DNA from: Phycisphaerae bacterium
GTDB taxonomy: Bacteria; Planctomycetota; Phycisphaerae; Sedimentisphaerales; Anaerobacaceae
Length of the DNA stretch: 44,310 bases
NCBI GenBank assembly: GCA_030619925.1
Contig: JAUXAL010000026.1
Location: 1 to 44,310, forward strand
Direction: 5' to 3'
Shown in pieces: positions 21,118 through 29,603 of the stretch (the first letter of the stretch is position 1; the number at the start of each line of letters is the position of its first letter). The position numbers and the translations under genes were made by a program. Below the pieces are notes generated by a model that did not search any database, was not told the origin of the DNA, and saw nothing but the letters and a program-made list of their open reading frames with translations.

Positions 21118-21408
21118 ATGAAACTTAAACCCTTGGATGATAGAGTCGTAATCAAACAATCAGATGCCCAAGAGAAAACGACCGGCGGTATCATTCTGCC
21201 GGACACCGCAAAAGAAAAACCACAGATCGGTAAAGTAATAGCCACAGGGCCGGGTAAACTACTTGATGACGGCAAACGAAGCAAAATGTCTGTAAAGAAA
21301 AAAGACGATGTTATCTATGCCAAATATATAGGAAGCGAAGTGGAAATCGAGGGGGAAAAATATGTTATCCTCAAGGAAAGTGATATCCTGGGAATTGTTG
21401 AAAAGTAA
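21118..21408 (+). CDS. groES: Co-chaperonin GroES
   Basis: Forms the heptameric lid of the GroEL chamber. At 96 residues it is a full-length member. It opens MKLKPLDDRVVIK, has the mobile-loop region EKTTGGIILPDTAKEKPQ at about 21-38, and ends in the typical KYVILKESDILGIV strand. AGAAGGAGC lies ahead of the ATG. It sits between two groEL genes, so it may serve both, either as one transcript or from separate promoters. It is the only groES in the window. Confidence 0.97.
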   Translation: MKLKPLDDRVVIKQSDAQEKTTGGIILPDTAKEKPQIGKVIATGPGKLLDDGKRSKMSVKKKDDVIYAKYIGSEVEIEGEKYVILKESDILGIVEK

Positions 21409-21489
21409 GAGAGACAAACCAGACAGAAGAAGCTAAGAAAAAAACACAATAGTCAATAGTAAATAGTCAATTATAAGAGGTAATGGAAA

Positions 21490-23112
21490 ATGGCAAAGCA
21501 ATTAATGTTTGACGATATAGCACGAACACAGCTCAAAGACGGCCTGTCACAATTGGCTAAAGCGGTGAAAGTTACTCTCGGACCAACCGGCAAAAACGTC
21601 ATCCTGCACAAAAGCTGGGGCTCTCCAAAGGTAACAAAGGACGGCGTCTCGGTCAGCAAGGAAATCGAGCTGCCCGAACCATTCAAGAACATGGGCGCAA
21701 AGATGGTCAACGAGGTCGCCAGCAAAACCTCCGACGTTGTCGGTGACGGAACCACAACTTCAACTGTGCTGGCACAGGCAATCTACACCGAGGGTCTAAG
21801 GCACGTAACCGCCGGCGCAAACCCGATGGCCATCCAGCGGGGAATCAGCAAAGCCGCCGAAGTTGTCACCAAATTCATCCAGTCGGTCAGCGTTCCTGTA
21901 AAGGGGCACAATGATATTGCAAAAGTGGCGACTATCAGTTCAAACAACGACGAAAAAGTCGGTGAAATCTTAGCTAAGGCAATCGACAAAGTCGGCAGTG
22001 AAGGCGTTATCGAGGTCGAAGAAGGCAAGGCAATGCAAAGTGAGCTCAACGTAGTCGAAGGTATGCAGTTCGACAAGGGCTACATATCCCCATACTTTAT
22101 GACTAACGCCGATACCCTCGAAGCGGTCCTTGAAGACGCCTATATCCTGCTGCACGAAAAGAAAATATCGAACGTTCGCGACCTTATTCCGCTGCTGGAG
22201 AAAGTCGCTCAAGTGGGCAGGCCTCTATTGATTATTGCAGAAGACGTCGAGGGCGAGGCACTGGCCGCACTGGTTATTAACCGGCTGCAAGGCATCTTGA
22301 AGACCTGCGCGGTCAAGGCTCCCGGCTTCGGAGACCGCAGGAAAGCAATGTTAGCCGATATAGGTATCTCGACCGGCGCGCAGGTAATTACTGAAGATCT
22401 GGGCATCAAGCTCGAAACCATCGAGCTTTCGCAATTAGGCCAGGCCAAAAAAATCGTTGTGGACAAGGAAACCACGACGATAATCGAAGGGGCCGGCAAA
22501 AAGAAAGACGTTGTCGCCCGCTGCAATCAAATCCGCAATCAAATCCAAAAGACAACCAGCGACTACGACCGTGAAAAACTGCAGGAACGCCTGGCGAAAC
22601 TGACCGGTGGAGTTGCCGTCATCAAAGCAGGCGCCGCAACCGAAACAGAAATGAAGGAGCGCAAGGACCTTCTGGAAGGTGCACTGCACGCGACAAGGGC
22701 GGCAATCGAGGAAGGCGTTGTCGCCGGCGGCGGTATCGTGTTCCTGCGTGCCATCCCAGAAGTGCAAAAGGCCAGAGCAAAGGCAAAAGGTGATGAAAAA
22801 ATCGGCTTTGACATTGTGATAAATACGCTCAAAGCGCCAACTGCGCAGATCGTGGCCAACTCCGGCGACCAGGGCGACGTGGTTGTTGCTCAACTTCTTG
22901 AAAAACTCGAAAAGAGCAAAAATCTCGGCTACGACGCCAATACCGGCCGGTTCGTTGATATGTTCAAAGCCGGAATTATTGACCCTGCAAAAGTTGCCAG
23001 AACCGCATTGGAAATGGCCGCCTCTGTAGCAGGTCTGATGTTAACTACCAACGTACTGGTAACAGAGTTAAAAGATAAAGACGAAGAGCCAATACCCGGA
23101 TCGGTAAGATAG
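21490..23112 (+). CDS. groEL: Chaperonin GroEL, copy 2 (no Gly/Met tail)
   Basis: Second chaperonin subunit, 540 residues. It has the same ATP-site landmarks ([28 protein letters not shown]) and full-length equatorial, intermediate and apical domains. It differs from copy 1 along its whole length. It lacks the GGM tail, ending in a charged stretch ([15 protein letters not shown]), so the duplication is old and probably functionally split. A short-word repeat (AATAGTC type, 21448-21475) lies just upstream, and its ribosome binding site (AGAGG) is weaker than those of groEL1 and groES. Tail-less copies elsewhere often have specialised clients; applying that here is inference. Confidence 0.95.
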   Translation: MAKQLMFDDIARTQLKDGLSQLAKAVKVTLGPTGKNVILHKSWGSPKVTKDGVSVSKEIELPEPFKNMGAKMVNEVASKTSDVVGDGTTTSTVLAQAIYTEGLRHVTAGANPMAIQRGISKAAEVVTKFIQSVSVPVKGHNDIAKVATISSNNDEKVGEILAKAIDKVGSEGVIEVEEGKAMQSELNVVEGMQFDKGYISPYFMTNADTLEAVLEDAYILLHEKKISNVRDLIPLLEKVAQVGRPLLIIAEDVEGEALAALVINRLQGILKTCAVKAPGFGDRRKAMLADIGISTGAQVITEDLGIKLETIELSQLGQAKKIVVDKETTTIIEGAGKKKDVVARCNQIRNQIQKTTSDYDREKLQERLAKLTGGVAVIKAGAATETEMKERKDLLEGALHATRAAIEEGVVAGGGIVFLRAIPEVQKARAKAKGDEKIGFDIVINTLKAPTAQIVANSGDQGDVVVAQLLEKLEKSKNLGYDANTGRFVDMFKAGIIDPAKVARTALEMAASVAGLMLTTNVLVTELKDKDEEPIPGSVR

Positions 23113-23119
23113 GCAGTTT

Positions 23120-23195
23120 CAAGTGCCTAAAGTTCGAAGTGCCTAAAGTTATGAATTATTTTTTTCACTTTAGGCACTTTAGCTCACTTTACGAG
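23120..23195. repeat. AAGTGCCTAAAGT palindromic element, copy 1
   Basis: AAGTGCCTAAAGT and its complement ACTTTAGGCACTT flank a loop with a run of seven T, giving a 13-bp stem. A second partial left arm lies just upstream, and a GCTCACTTTA extension follows. The same element occurs at 32040-32127 in the opposite orientation and in degenerate form near 43978-44000 and 44138-44170. It fills the gap between groEL2 and dnaJ. Confidence 0.8.
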
Positions 23196-23198
23196 ATT

Positions 23199-24329
23199 AT
23201 GGCCAAACGGGATTATTACGAAGTTTTGGGGGTAAGCAGGAATGCCTCCGCCGATGATATAAAACGCGCATACCGGCGTACGGCGATGAAATATCATCCG
23301 GACAAGAACCCGGACGATAAACAAGCCGAGGCCAAGTTCAAAGAGTGCGCCGAGGCCTACGAAGTCTTAAGCGACCCCGACAAGCGGAGGCGTTACGACC
23401 AGTTCGGACACGAAGGTCTCCGCGGAGCCGGTCTGCACGACTTCTCCCGAATGAACTTCGAAGATATCTTCAGTATGTTCGGCTTCGATGATTTCTTCAG
23501 CGGCATCTTCGGGACTCGAAGCAGAAGATCAAGCCGGCGGGCTGGGCCTGCACGCGGGTACGATTTGGAAACCAGCGTCGAACTAACGCTCAATGACATC
23601 GCAAAAGGCGCCGAAAAAACCATCGAATTTACCCGCCAGGACATATGCCCCGACTGCAACGGCAACGGCTGCGCCAAAGGAAGCACACCCGGCCGATGCA
23701 CAACCTGCCGTGGAACCGGTCAGGTCGCAAGAGGAGGCGGCTTCTTCCAGATGGTCTCAACCTGTCCGCAATGCAGAGGCAGCGGACAAGTCATTACCAA
23801 CCCCTGCAAGAAATGCAAAGGCGCCGGCAGAGTCCCCAAGAAGAGAGTCGTCAATATCAAAATCCCGCCGGGTGTCAACGAAGGACAGGGTATAAGAGTC
23901 GCCAGCGAAGGCGAACCCGGCCGAAACAATGGACCAAGAGGCGACCTCTACTGCTACGTCAGGATAAAACCACACGAATTTCTGCAGCGCGACGGAAACG
24001 ATCTTATCGCCGTTGTGCCCATAAGCTTTACACAGGCCGCTCTGGGCGCGACTATTGATGTGCCGAGTCTCAACGGCACACGTGGCCTGAAAATCCCGCC
24101 AGGGACCCAGTACGGAAGTGTTTTTAGAATAAAAGGCCAGGGTCTGCCGGATATAAGAACACACCGAACCGGCGACGAGCTTGTGCAAATTACTGTCGAA
24201 ACACCAGCGAGGTTAAGCACAAAGCAACAAGAACTACTTAGAGAATTCGCGAAAACTGAAAGCAAAACCGTTTCCCCAAAATCCAAAAGATTTTTCGAGA
24301 AACTGAAGAAACATTTTGGTAACAATTGA
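23199..24329 (+). CDS. dnaJ: Chaperone DnaJ (Hsp40)
   Basis: Stimulates DnaK ATPase and delivers substrates. It is a complete class I protein of 376 residues: J domain at 1-67 with HPD at 33-35, a Gly/Phe-rich linker, four CxxCxGxG zinc motifs ([32 protein letters not shown]) around 145-215, then the substrate-binding beta domains. An in-frame ATG at 23139 would add 20 residues, but those are encoded by the upstream palindromic repeat, so the start [11 protein letters not shown] is preferred. The stop overlaps the grpE start (TGATG), which indicates translational coupling. No dnaK is present in the window. Confidence 0.96.
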   Translation: MAKRDYYEVLGVSRNASADDIKRAYRRTAMKYHPDKNPDDKQAEAKFKECAEAYEVLSDPDKRRRYDQFGHEGLRGAGLHDFSRMNFEDIFSMFGFDDFFSGIFGTRSRRSSRRAGPARGYDLETSVELTLNDIAKGAEKTIEFTRQDICPDCNGNGCAKGSTPGRCTTCRGTGQVARGGGFFQMVSTCPQCRGSGQVITNPCKKCKGAGRVPKKRVVNIKIPPGVNEGQGIRVASEGEPGRNNGPRGDLYCYVRIKPHEFLQRDGNDLIAVVPISFTQAALGATIDVPSLNGTRGLKIPPGTQYGSVFRIKGQGLPDIRTHRTGDELVQITVETPARLSTKQQELLREFAKTESKTVSPKSKRFFEKLKKHFGNN

Positions 24330-25000
24330 TGAAACAAAAGAGAACAGAAAAAACAGAAGATTCGCAGAAACCAAAGAAGAGCGAGCTGGAAGAGCTTCGC
24401 GAGACAATAGAAGGTTTGCAAAAAGAAAAAGACGAGCTTTTTGCAAAATTGCAGCGAGTCAGTGCCGACTACGCAAACTTTCAAAAACGGGCCCCCAAGC
24501 AGATCACCGATACTATTTCCTATGAAAAGGAAAAGATAATAAAAACACTGCTGCCAACTCTGGATAATTTTGAACATACGGTGCAAAATGCACACTCAGC
24601 CGAAAATGTGGACGTGCTTGTCAAGGGCATCCGGATCATCTACGACCAGATGCTCGATATCTTGAAATCGCACGGCGTAGAGCAGATAAAGGCATTAGAT
24701 GAAAAATTCGACCCCGCTCTGCACGAAGCAATGATGCAAAAGGCTGAGCCCGAGAAAGCAGATAATATTGTGCTGGAAGAGTTTCAAAAGGGATACAAAC
24801 TCAATAGCCGAGTTATTCGGCCAAGCAAAGTGATTGTCAATAAGCTGACAGAAGACGGAAAGCAGAAGACAGAGGACGGAGGACAGAAGACAGAGGACGG
24901 AAGGCAGAAGACAGATGACGGAAGGCAGAAAACAGATGACGGAAGGCAGAAGACAGATGACGGAGGACAGAACATAGAGGACGGAACCGAGATAGAGTAG
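24329..25000 (+). CDS. grpE: Nucleotide exchange factor GrpE with heptapeptide-repeat tail
   Basis: Releases ADP from DnaK. The 223 residues comprise a charged N-terminus, a long coiled coil (about 15-60, ELEELRETIEGLQKEKDEL), the dimer core (YANFQKRAPK, LLPTLDNFEHTV) and the C-terminal beta domain (FDPALHEAM, VLEEFQKGYKLNSRVIRPSKVIV). The normal protein ends about residue 172. The last 50 or so residues are a TEDGxQK heptapeptide repeat encoded by a 21-bp tandem repeat. A TTG one codon upstream is also in frame, but the ATG overlapping the dnaJ stop is preferred. The tail is highly charged and probably disordered. It looks like intergenic repeat captured by loss of the original stop codon. 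Confidence 0.95.
   Translation: MKQKRTEKTEDSQKPKKSELEELRETIEGLQKEKDELFAKLQRVSADYANFQKRAPKQITDTISYEKEKIIKTLLPTLDNFEHTVQNAHSAENVDVLVKGIRIIYDQMLDILKSHGVEQIKALDEKFDPALHEAMMQKAEPEKADNIVLEEFQKGYKLNSRVIRPSKVIVNKLTEDGKQKTEDGGQKTEDGRQKTDDGRQKTDDGRQKTDDGGQNIEDGTEIE
24848..24994 (+). repeat. 21-bp tandem repeat at the 3' end of grpE
   Basis: Six full units and a degenerate seventh of the form ACAGAKGACGGARGRCAGAA. The period is exactly 21 bp, so each unit adds seven codons and copy-number change would keep the frame. Units differ at one to four positions. Confidence 0.9.
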
Positions 25001-25005
25001 CTGTA

Positions 25006-25332
25006 ATGCCTACTTATGATTATATATGTGAGAGTTGTGGATGTGAGTTTGAGCAGTTTCAGAGTATAACAGCCAAATCTCTGCGCACGTGCCCGAAGTG
25101 CGGGAAAAGAAAACTGAAACGGCTAATCGGTGCCGGAGCCGGGGTAATCTTCAAAGGCTCCGGATTCTATCAAACCGATTACAGAAGCGAAAGCTATAAA
25201 AAAGCTCAGGAAAGCGAGAAAAAGACCACCGACAAAGACACCACAAAAAAGAAAACTGAAACCAAGACCAAAGATTCAAAGCCCAGCGAAAAACCAAAAC
25301 CTGCCACAAAAGACAACAAGAAATCAGTGTAG
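25006..25332 (+). CDS. FmdB-family zinc-ribbon protein
   Basis: A small protein of 108 residues. The N-terminal FmdB zinc ribbon (MPTYDYICESCGCEFE, then CPKCGKRKLKRLIG) has four zinc-binding Cys in two CxxC pairs, followed by a GSGFYQTDYRS motif typical of the family. Residues from about 64 on are a Lys/Thr/Glu-rich disordered tail. The family is widespread and poorly understood; the name comes from a putative regulator of formamidase genes. It follows grpE after 5 bases, so it is almost certainly in the dnaJ-grpE operon. A role in proteostasis is inferred from position only. Confidence 0.9.
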   Translation: MPTYDYICESCGCEFEQFQSITAKSLRTCPKCGKRKLKRLIGAGAGVIFKGSGFYQTDYRSESYKKAQESEKKTTDKDTTKKKTETKTKDSKPSEKPKPATKDNKKSV

Positions 25333-25337
25333 CCACT

Positions 25338-25785
25338 TCACTTTATCAGTTTGGCAATTTGCTTGAACCTTTCATGCTCCGCAGTTTTGAGAAGCTCAAA
25401 CAATGCCATCTCAACACAACTGATATTTATTCGGTCAGCGGCCATTCTCTCAAGACCAATCTGCTTGTTTTCCAACGTCCTTGAAGAGACAGCGTCTGCA
25501 ATCACATCCACATAATAGCCTTTTCGGAGCAAATCCACCGCTGTCTGATAAATACAAACGTGGGCTTCTATGCCGCACAGCAGAACCTGCTGTCGAGCTA
25601 ATTCGTTTAACTTGGTGTTGAACTGCTCAGCGCCACAGCAACTGAAAGCCGCCTTGTTCAGCGGCTCATAGCCGGTCAGAAGCTGTGCTATCTCGGGCAC
25701 TGTCGGCCCAAGAGACCCCGGACACTGTTGACACCATAGAATTGGAATATTGAGGATTTTGGCGGCTTTGATATACTCGATGCTC
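25338..25785 (-). pseudogene. 5'-truncated isochorismatase-family hydrolase
   Basis: The family hydrolyses isochorismate-like or amide substrates with an Asp-Lys-Cys triad. Clear homology runs from about 25785 (IEYIKAAKILNIPILW) through GPTVPEI and LLCGIEAHVCIYQTA, which holds the catalytic Cys, to the stop at 25338-25340. The first 30-35 residues, which should carry the catalytic Asp (usually in a DxQ motif), are missing. Reading upstream in the same open frame gives only low-complexity sequence from the ATCGAGAATC word repeat and the CTTGTCTGACGACAGTC element. The only ATG (25700) lies inside the fold and would give 120 residues. A truncated, probably inactive gene is the simplest reading. 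It converges on fmdB with a 5-base gap. Confidence 0.75.
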
Positions 25786-25890
25786 GATACTCGTCGAGAA
25801 TCAAGAATCGAGAATCCAGGATCGAGAATCTCTCTGGTTGTCAGTCCTGATTCGGCCCGCGTGCCAAACTTGTCTGACGACAGTCAAGAA
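25777..25890. repeat. Short-word repeat plus CTTGTCTGACGACAGTC element
   Basis: 25777-25830 is a degenerate run of CTCGATAC / AATCGAG words. 25868-25889 is ACTTGTCTGACGACAGTCAA, which recurs at about 43290-43310. Together they occupy the place of the isochorismatase N-terminus. Confidence 0.75.
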
Positions 25891-25901
25891 TCATCAATCC
25901 A

Positions 25902-26888
25902 TTATTCGCTGCCTGCAACCACAATAACCAGATGCACCTTTTGTTTATCTTCGGCTCGGCCCGCCGGTTTCTTAGTCGTCCTCTGGCTCGAGGTCAAGAC
26001 CGGCTTGGGTATAGTTATCAAATGGCGGCTTCCATCATCTATGGCAGCTAATATCTCTCTGCCCGGCAGACGCTCGGCTGTATCGTTCAACAGCGCGAAA
26101 TCTCTTGCCACCTCGGTACGCCTCTGCAAACTGTCCTGATTGACAATCTCGGCAATCTGCTCAGCGGTAACTGCGTTAACTACTACTTGTCTGCCAAAGG
26201 CTTCAGTCTCAACAGACAACGTTGCCGAATCGAACTTCTCCCAAATGCTGCCCAAATCAGCCAAGAGCAGATTCAAGCCGTCCTGGCTGCAACGCAAAGA
26301 ATAGACGCTTTTGTCTTGCTGGCGTGCCGGGCTAATGGAAACTGAAAGGCCGTTATCCTCAATTGCTCTGTTGATAAATGCGTCAACAGCAACCAGGGCA
26401 CTTGTCTTCAATTCAAGCCTGCCGTTAAATTCCACTGCCACCATTCGTGGCTTGGGTCTTGCCGCCTCAATTTCTCCGGGGAGCTCCCGAACTTCGAAAG
26501 CAACCGGCCCCTCCAAGACCGGTTCAGGAGCTAAAATTGTATAAACTACCGTCGCCAAAACAGCTACCAGTCCAATCATAGCAGCGGCGGCCATGACCTT
26601 GCGAACCAGCAAATGTCTCGCCCCCGCCCGCTCGTCAAAATCTGACCCCTGCTCACCCAGCAGCGTTCTCTTCTCCAGTGAAGCTTTTACATCCTCCAAT
26701 ATCTCATCCGGAGCCTCGGCCACAGGCAGAGAGCTCACTAACATCTTACACTTTTGCAGCTGCCGCAGCCGCTGTGCAATTTTCGCATCATGTGCCATCA
26801 GCCGCTGAACCTCGGTCTGCTGCCTGGCTGTCAGCTCTCCGTCAATGAAGCTATTCAGCAGCTCGTCGATTTCTGGATTTTCTTTCAT
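25902..26888 (-). CDS. Membrane anti-sigma factor partnered with the upstream ECF sigma factor
   Basis: A 328-residue single-pass protein. Residues 1-50 resemble an anti-sigma domain (IDELLNSFIDGELTARQQTEVQRLM) but lack the HxxxCxxC zinc motif, so this is the zinc-free type. One transmembrane helix lies at about 98-120 (MAAAAMIGLVAVLATVVYTIL), followed by an outside domain of about 200 residues without a recognised fold. The first base of its ATG is the last of the sigma factor stop (TAATG), implying coupled translation and a one-to-one pair. The role, holding the sigma factor at the membrane until an envelope signal arrives, is inferred from architecture and context. Confidence 0.85.
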   Translation of the reverse strand: MKENPEIDELLNSFIDGELTARQQTEVQRLMAHDAKIAQRLRQLQKCKMLVSSLPVAEAPDEILEDVKASLEKRTLLGEQGSDFDERAGARHLLVRKVMAAAAMIGLVAVLATVVYTILAPEPVLEGPVAFEVRELPGEIEAARPKPRMVAVEFNGRLELKTSALVAVDAFINRAIEDNGLSVSISPARQQDKSVYSLRCSQDGLNLLLADLGSIWEKFDSATLSVETEAFGRQVVVNAVTAEQIAEIVNQDSLQRRTEVARDFALLNDTAERLPGREILAAIDDGSRHLITIPKPVLTSSQRTTKKPAGRAEDKQKVHLVIVVAGSE

Positions 26889-27517
26889 TACAAAATGGCC
26901 TCCAAAATCTGTCTTAGCCTGCTTCTGGCCCGACTCAATCTACTTCTAACCGTGCCTAACTTGATATCCAGCACCTCTGCAATCCGGGCATAACCCATAC
27001 CCTCGATATCCCGCAAGACAACGACGGCTCTTTGTGCATCATCTAATTTCATCAGCGCCTCAACGGCTATCTCACACATCTCTCTATTCTGAGCCACCAC
27101 TGCCGGCTCCAATGAACTATCATCGCTTAGAAACTGCCTCAATAGCTGCTTTGCCTGGCTATTGTATTGAACTTGCTCGGCATCCAACGATCTAAAACCA
27201 AGCTTGACGTTTCTTCGGCAATAATTTAAGGTCAGATTAACGGCTATTCTAAAAGCCCACGTATAAAAACCGCTTCTGCCCTCGAATTTATTTATATTCT
27301 CTATTATTTTGACAAATGTTTCCTGCGTCAGTTCCGCGGCATCGTCTGGGTCTGCACATATTTTCAATATGACGTTGTAGATGCGATTCTGATACCTGAG
27401 TATAAGCCGCTCCATCGCCGCAGAATCGCCCTGCCGGCACTGCTTAACCAGCACGACCTCATCGATGTTGATACGCCTATTAGAAGCGTATGCATCCATA
27501 TTTGCAGCTTCTGTCAC
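26888..27517 (-). CDS. ECF-family RNA polymerase sigma factor
   Basis: An alternative sigma factor of 209 residues. Region 2 covers about 25-95 (AAMERLILRYQNRIYN, then DAAELTQETFVKIIENI, then FYTWAFRIAVNLTLNYCRR). Region 4 covers about 145-205 (VEALMKLDDAQRAVVVLRDIEG, then YARIAEVLDIKLGTVRSRLSRAR), which reads the -35 box. The open frame begins at a TTG at 27532, but that TTG overlaps GAGGAG, which is better placed as the ribosome binding site for the GTG at 27517, so GTG is chosen. It is followed directly by its anti-sigma factor. I could not identify the target promoters. Confidence 0.93.
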   Translation of the reverse strand: MTEAANMDAYASNRRINIDEVVLVKQCRQGDSAAMERLILRYQNRIYNVILKICADPDDAAELTQETFVKIIENINKFEGRSGFYTWAFRIAVNLTLNYCRRNVKLGFRSLDAEQVQYNSQAKQLLRQFLSDDSSLEPAVVAQNREMCEIAVEALMKLDDAQRAVVVLRDIEGMGYARIAEVLDIKLGTVRSRLSRARSRLRQILEAIL

Positions 27518-27716
27518 AGCTTTTCTCCTCAATTAGACCAACATTACCCCAAAAAGTTCCTATAAAAAATAAAGCAAAAATGAGGCTGAACAGCAGGATA
27601 TATTCGCAGATTAAGGCTTTTTGGTCAAAGTTTTTCTTACCGGACGTTTCGTTGGTGATTTATGTTGAATGACAACTGAATAATATGCCTCACTGAACTT
27701 TTGGCATTTCGTTACA

Positions 27717-27776
27717 CAGTACGCAACGGGGTTTCCCGTGCGTTATACGCTATATGCAATACGTTATTTTGTGCGT
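27717..27776. repeat. Short-word repeat, ACGCWATAYGC type
   Basis: A degenerate run of TACGCAAC, TACGCTATATGC and AATACGTTATTTTGTGCG words in the gap between the sigma factor and lipoprotein genes, just entering the 3' end of the latter. A related word (TACGCAATACGACATACGC) occurs at 31290-31310 upstream of pdxJ. Confidence 0.6.
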
Positions 27777-28288
27777 TTAAGGGCGAATTCAGCCGAAAGC
27801 CGCTTGCCGCTTGGGCACAGACATGTTGCCTGTAATATGTAGCTCTGGTTGCCCCCCGGCTCGAAAGGCAAATTGAACTCGTAAGCCCTCAAAAAGTCCC
27901 GCCAGTGGTCGTTATTTTTAACCGGATCGGTTAAATCAATATCCTGCCAAATAACGACTCTTTTACCCTTCGGCTCAGACGAACGCAGAACTCTTTCATA
28001 TAATTCAAAACGAAATACGCCGGGCGACTTTATCTGAGAGCCAAACGAGTCTGACAAACTAACGTAAAGATTTATTTTAGCCTGTTGGGCATCGCCAACG
28101 TCAATAAATTCAGTTAACGGAAGAATATTGATCTTCTCCGAGGCATAACGAGTATAAGTAGAAAACCTGTTAAAACTGTTATCAGCATCAGCGGGCAGCT
28201 CAGAACGTATCGGCGGCTGTTCACAACCGGCCTCGACCAAAAGAAATATAAAGAAAAATACCTGCAATACTACGGCAACTACTCTCAT
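27764..28288 (-). CDS. Predicted lipoprotein of unknown function
   Basis: A 174-residue exported protein. The hydrophobic N-terminus (VVAVVLQVFFFIFLLVEAGC) places a lipidation-type Cys at residue 22, though Glu at -3 is unusual. The mature part is a soluble domain with no motif I recognise (SEKINILPLTEFIDV, YVSLSDSFGSQIKSPGVFRFELYE). The frame could start five codons earlier at 28303, inside ribBA. The ATG at 28288 is preferred because it gives a normal signal peptide and follows the ribBA stop by one base (TAATATG). It is probably cotranscribed with ribBA. Confidence 0.7.
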   Translation of the reverse strand: MRVVAVVLQVFFFIFLLVEAGCEQPPIRSELPADADNSFNRFSTYTRYASEKINILPLTEFIDVGDAQQAKINLYVSLSDSFGSQIKSPGVFRFELYERVLRSSEPKGKRVVIWQDIDLTDPVKNNDHWRDFLRAYEFNLPFEPGGNQSYILQATCLCPSGKRLSAEFALKRTK

Positions 28289-28289
28289 A

Positions 28290-29531
28290 TTATAAATCCC
28301 CATCGAGTATATGGCCGAGGCGGTATTTTTTGGTTCGCAAATAGTCGATGTTGTGCTTGCTCGGCTCAGCCTTTAGAGGTATCTGCTCAACAACCTTTAT
28401 ACCATAAACCTCAAGGCGACTAATCTTCTTGGGATTGTTGGTCAGTATGCGTATTTTCCTCAGTCCCAAATCGCGACAGATTTGAGCACCAATCCCATAA
28501 TCGCGTTTGTCAGCCATAAAGCCCAGCTGCAGATTGGCCTCAACAGTATCAAGGCCCTGCTCCTGAAGTTTATAAGCCCGCAGTTTGTTGGTCAGGCCGA
28601 TGCCTCTGCCCTCCTGCCGCAGATAAACCAAAGCGCCTCTGCCGACCTCTTCAATCATCTTCATCGCGGTTATCAACTGGTAACCGCATTCGCATCGCTG
28701 CGAATGAAACAAGTCACCGGTCATACATTCCGAATGCACCCGCACCAGCACCGGCTCATCGAGCTCGATGGATTTGCCATTCTCATCGAGCTGTCCAACA
28801 CCACCTTTGCATAATGCCAGATGCGGCTCAGAGGAACTTATGCTCTCATAGCCAATCAGCGTAAATTCCCCGTAGTCGGTAGGCAAATTGACGCACTCAA
28901 GGCGCTTGATCTGGCTCTCACGCTGCAGCCGATATTCTATGAGCTTGGCAATTGAAGCAATTTTGAAATTGTGCTTTTCGCAGAATTTCAGCAGTTCCGG
29001 CACTCGTGCCATCGAGCCGTCTTCATTCATAATTTCGCAGACAACACCGGCCGGCTTTAGACCCGCCAACCGCATCAGATCAACTGCGCCTTCGGTCTGT
29101 CCCGCTCGAACCAGCACACCACCTTCACGAGCACGTAGTGGAAATACATGGCCGGGACGAACAAGGTCGCTTGGCTTAGCGTCATCTGCAATCGTTGCCT
29201 GAATCGTCTGTGCCCTGTCAGCGGCGCTGATACCTGTGCTTATGCCTTTGGCCGCATCAATACTAACCGTAAACGCCGTTCCGAAGCGGGCCGTATTATC
29301 AACCGTCTGCGGATACAGACCCAGCGAATCACACTTCTCAGCCGTTAGCGGCAGACAAACAAGACCGCGACCGAACTTGGCCATAAAGTTAATAATCTCG
29401 GGCGTTACCTTCTCGGCGGCGCAGACCAGGTCCCCTTCGTTCTCACGGTCTTCAGCATCAACCAGAACAATCATTTTACCCTGTCGAAGTTCTTCGAGAA
29501 CTTGCGGTATTTCACTAAACTTTACTGCCAC
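28290..29531 (-). CDS. ribBA: Riboflavin biosynthesis bifunctional protein RibBA
   Basis: Two enzymes in one chain of 413 residues. Residues 1 to about 203 are DHBP synthase, making the four-carbon precursor from ribulose 5-phosphate (VDAEDRENEGDL near 25, and RPGHVFPLRA). The rest is GTP cyclohydrolase II, making the pyrimidine precursor. It shows the zinc ligands in CMTGDLFHSQRCECG and the catalytic RQEGRGIGL motif. All key motifs are present. The start is GTG with only a weak GAGA upstream. The DNA just ahead carries the CGTATCTCGTATTTGAC word repeat. No riboflavin riboswitch is visible in the 72 bases upstream. Confidence 0.95.
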   Translation of the reverse strand: MAVKFSEIPQVLEELRQGKMIVLVDAEDRENEGDLVCAAEKVTPEIINFMAKFGRGLVCLPLTAEKCDSLGLYPQTVDNTARFGTAFTVSIDAAKGISTGISAADRAQTIQATIADDAKPSDLVRPGHVFPLRAREGGVLVRAGQTEGAVDLMRLAGLKPAGVVCEIMNEDGSMARVPELLKFCEKHNFKIASIAKLIEYRLQRESQIKRLECVNLPTDYGEFTLIGYESISSSEPHLALCKGGVGQLDENGKSIELDEPVLVRVHSECMTGDLFHSQRCECGYQLITAMKMIEEVGRGALVYLRQEGRGIGLTNKLRAYKLQEQGLDTVEANLQLGFMADKRDYGIGAQICRDLGLRKIRILTNNPKKISRLEVYGIKVVEQIPLKAEPSKHNIDYLRTKKYRLGHILDGDL

Positions 29532-29603
29532 GTTCGTATCTCGTATTTGACATCCTGTGTTTCGCCTTTCGAGTCGTGGGTTGCCGGTTCTAAATACTAT
29601 TGT

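Noticed and set aside
24848-24994. Tandem repeat considered as a CRISPR array
   Set aside because: Units of 21 bp are contiguous with no spacers, in frame with grpE, and no cas genes are present.
29532-29603. FMN riboswitch ahead of ribBA
   Set aside because: The gap is only 72 bases, contains word repeats, and lacks the conserved FMN-riboswitch elements.
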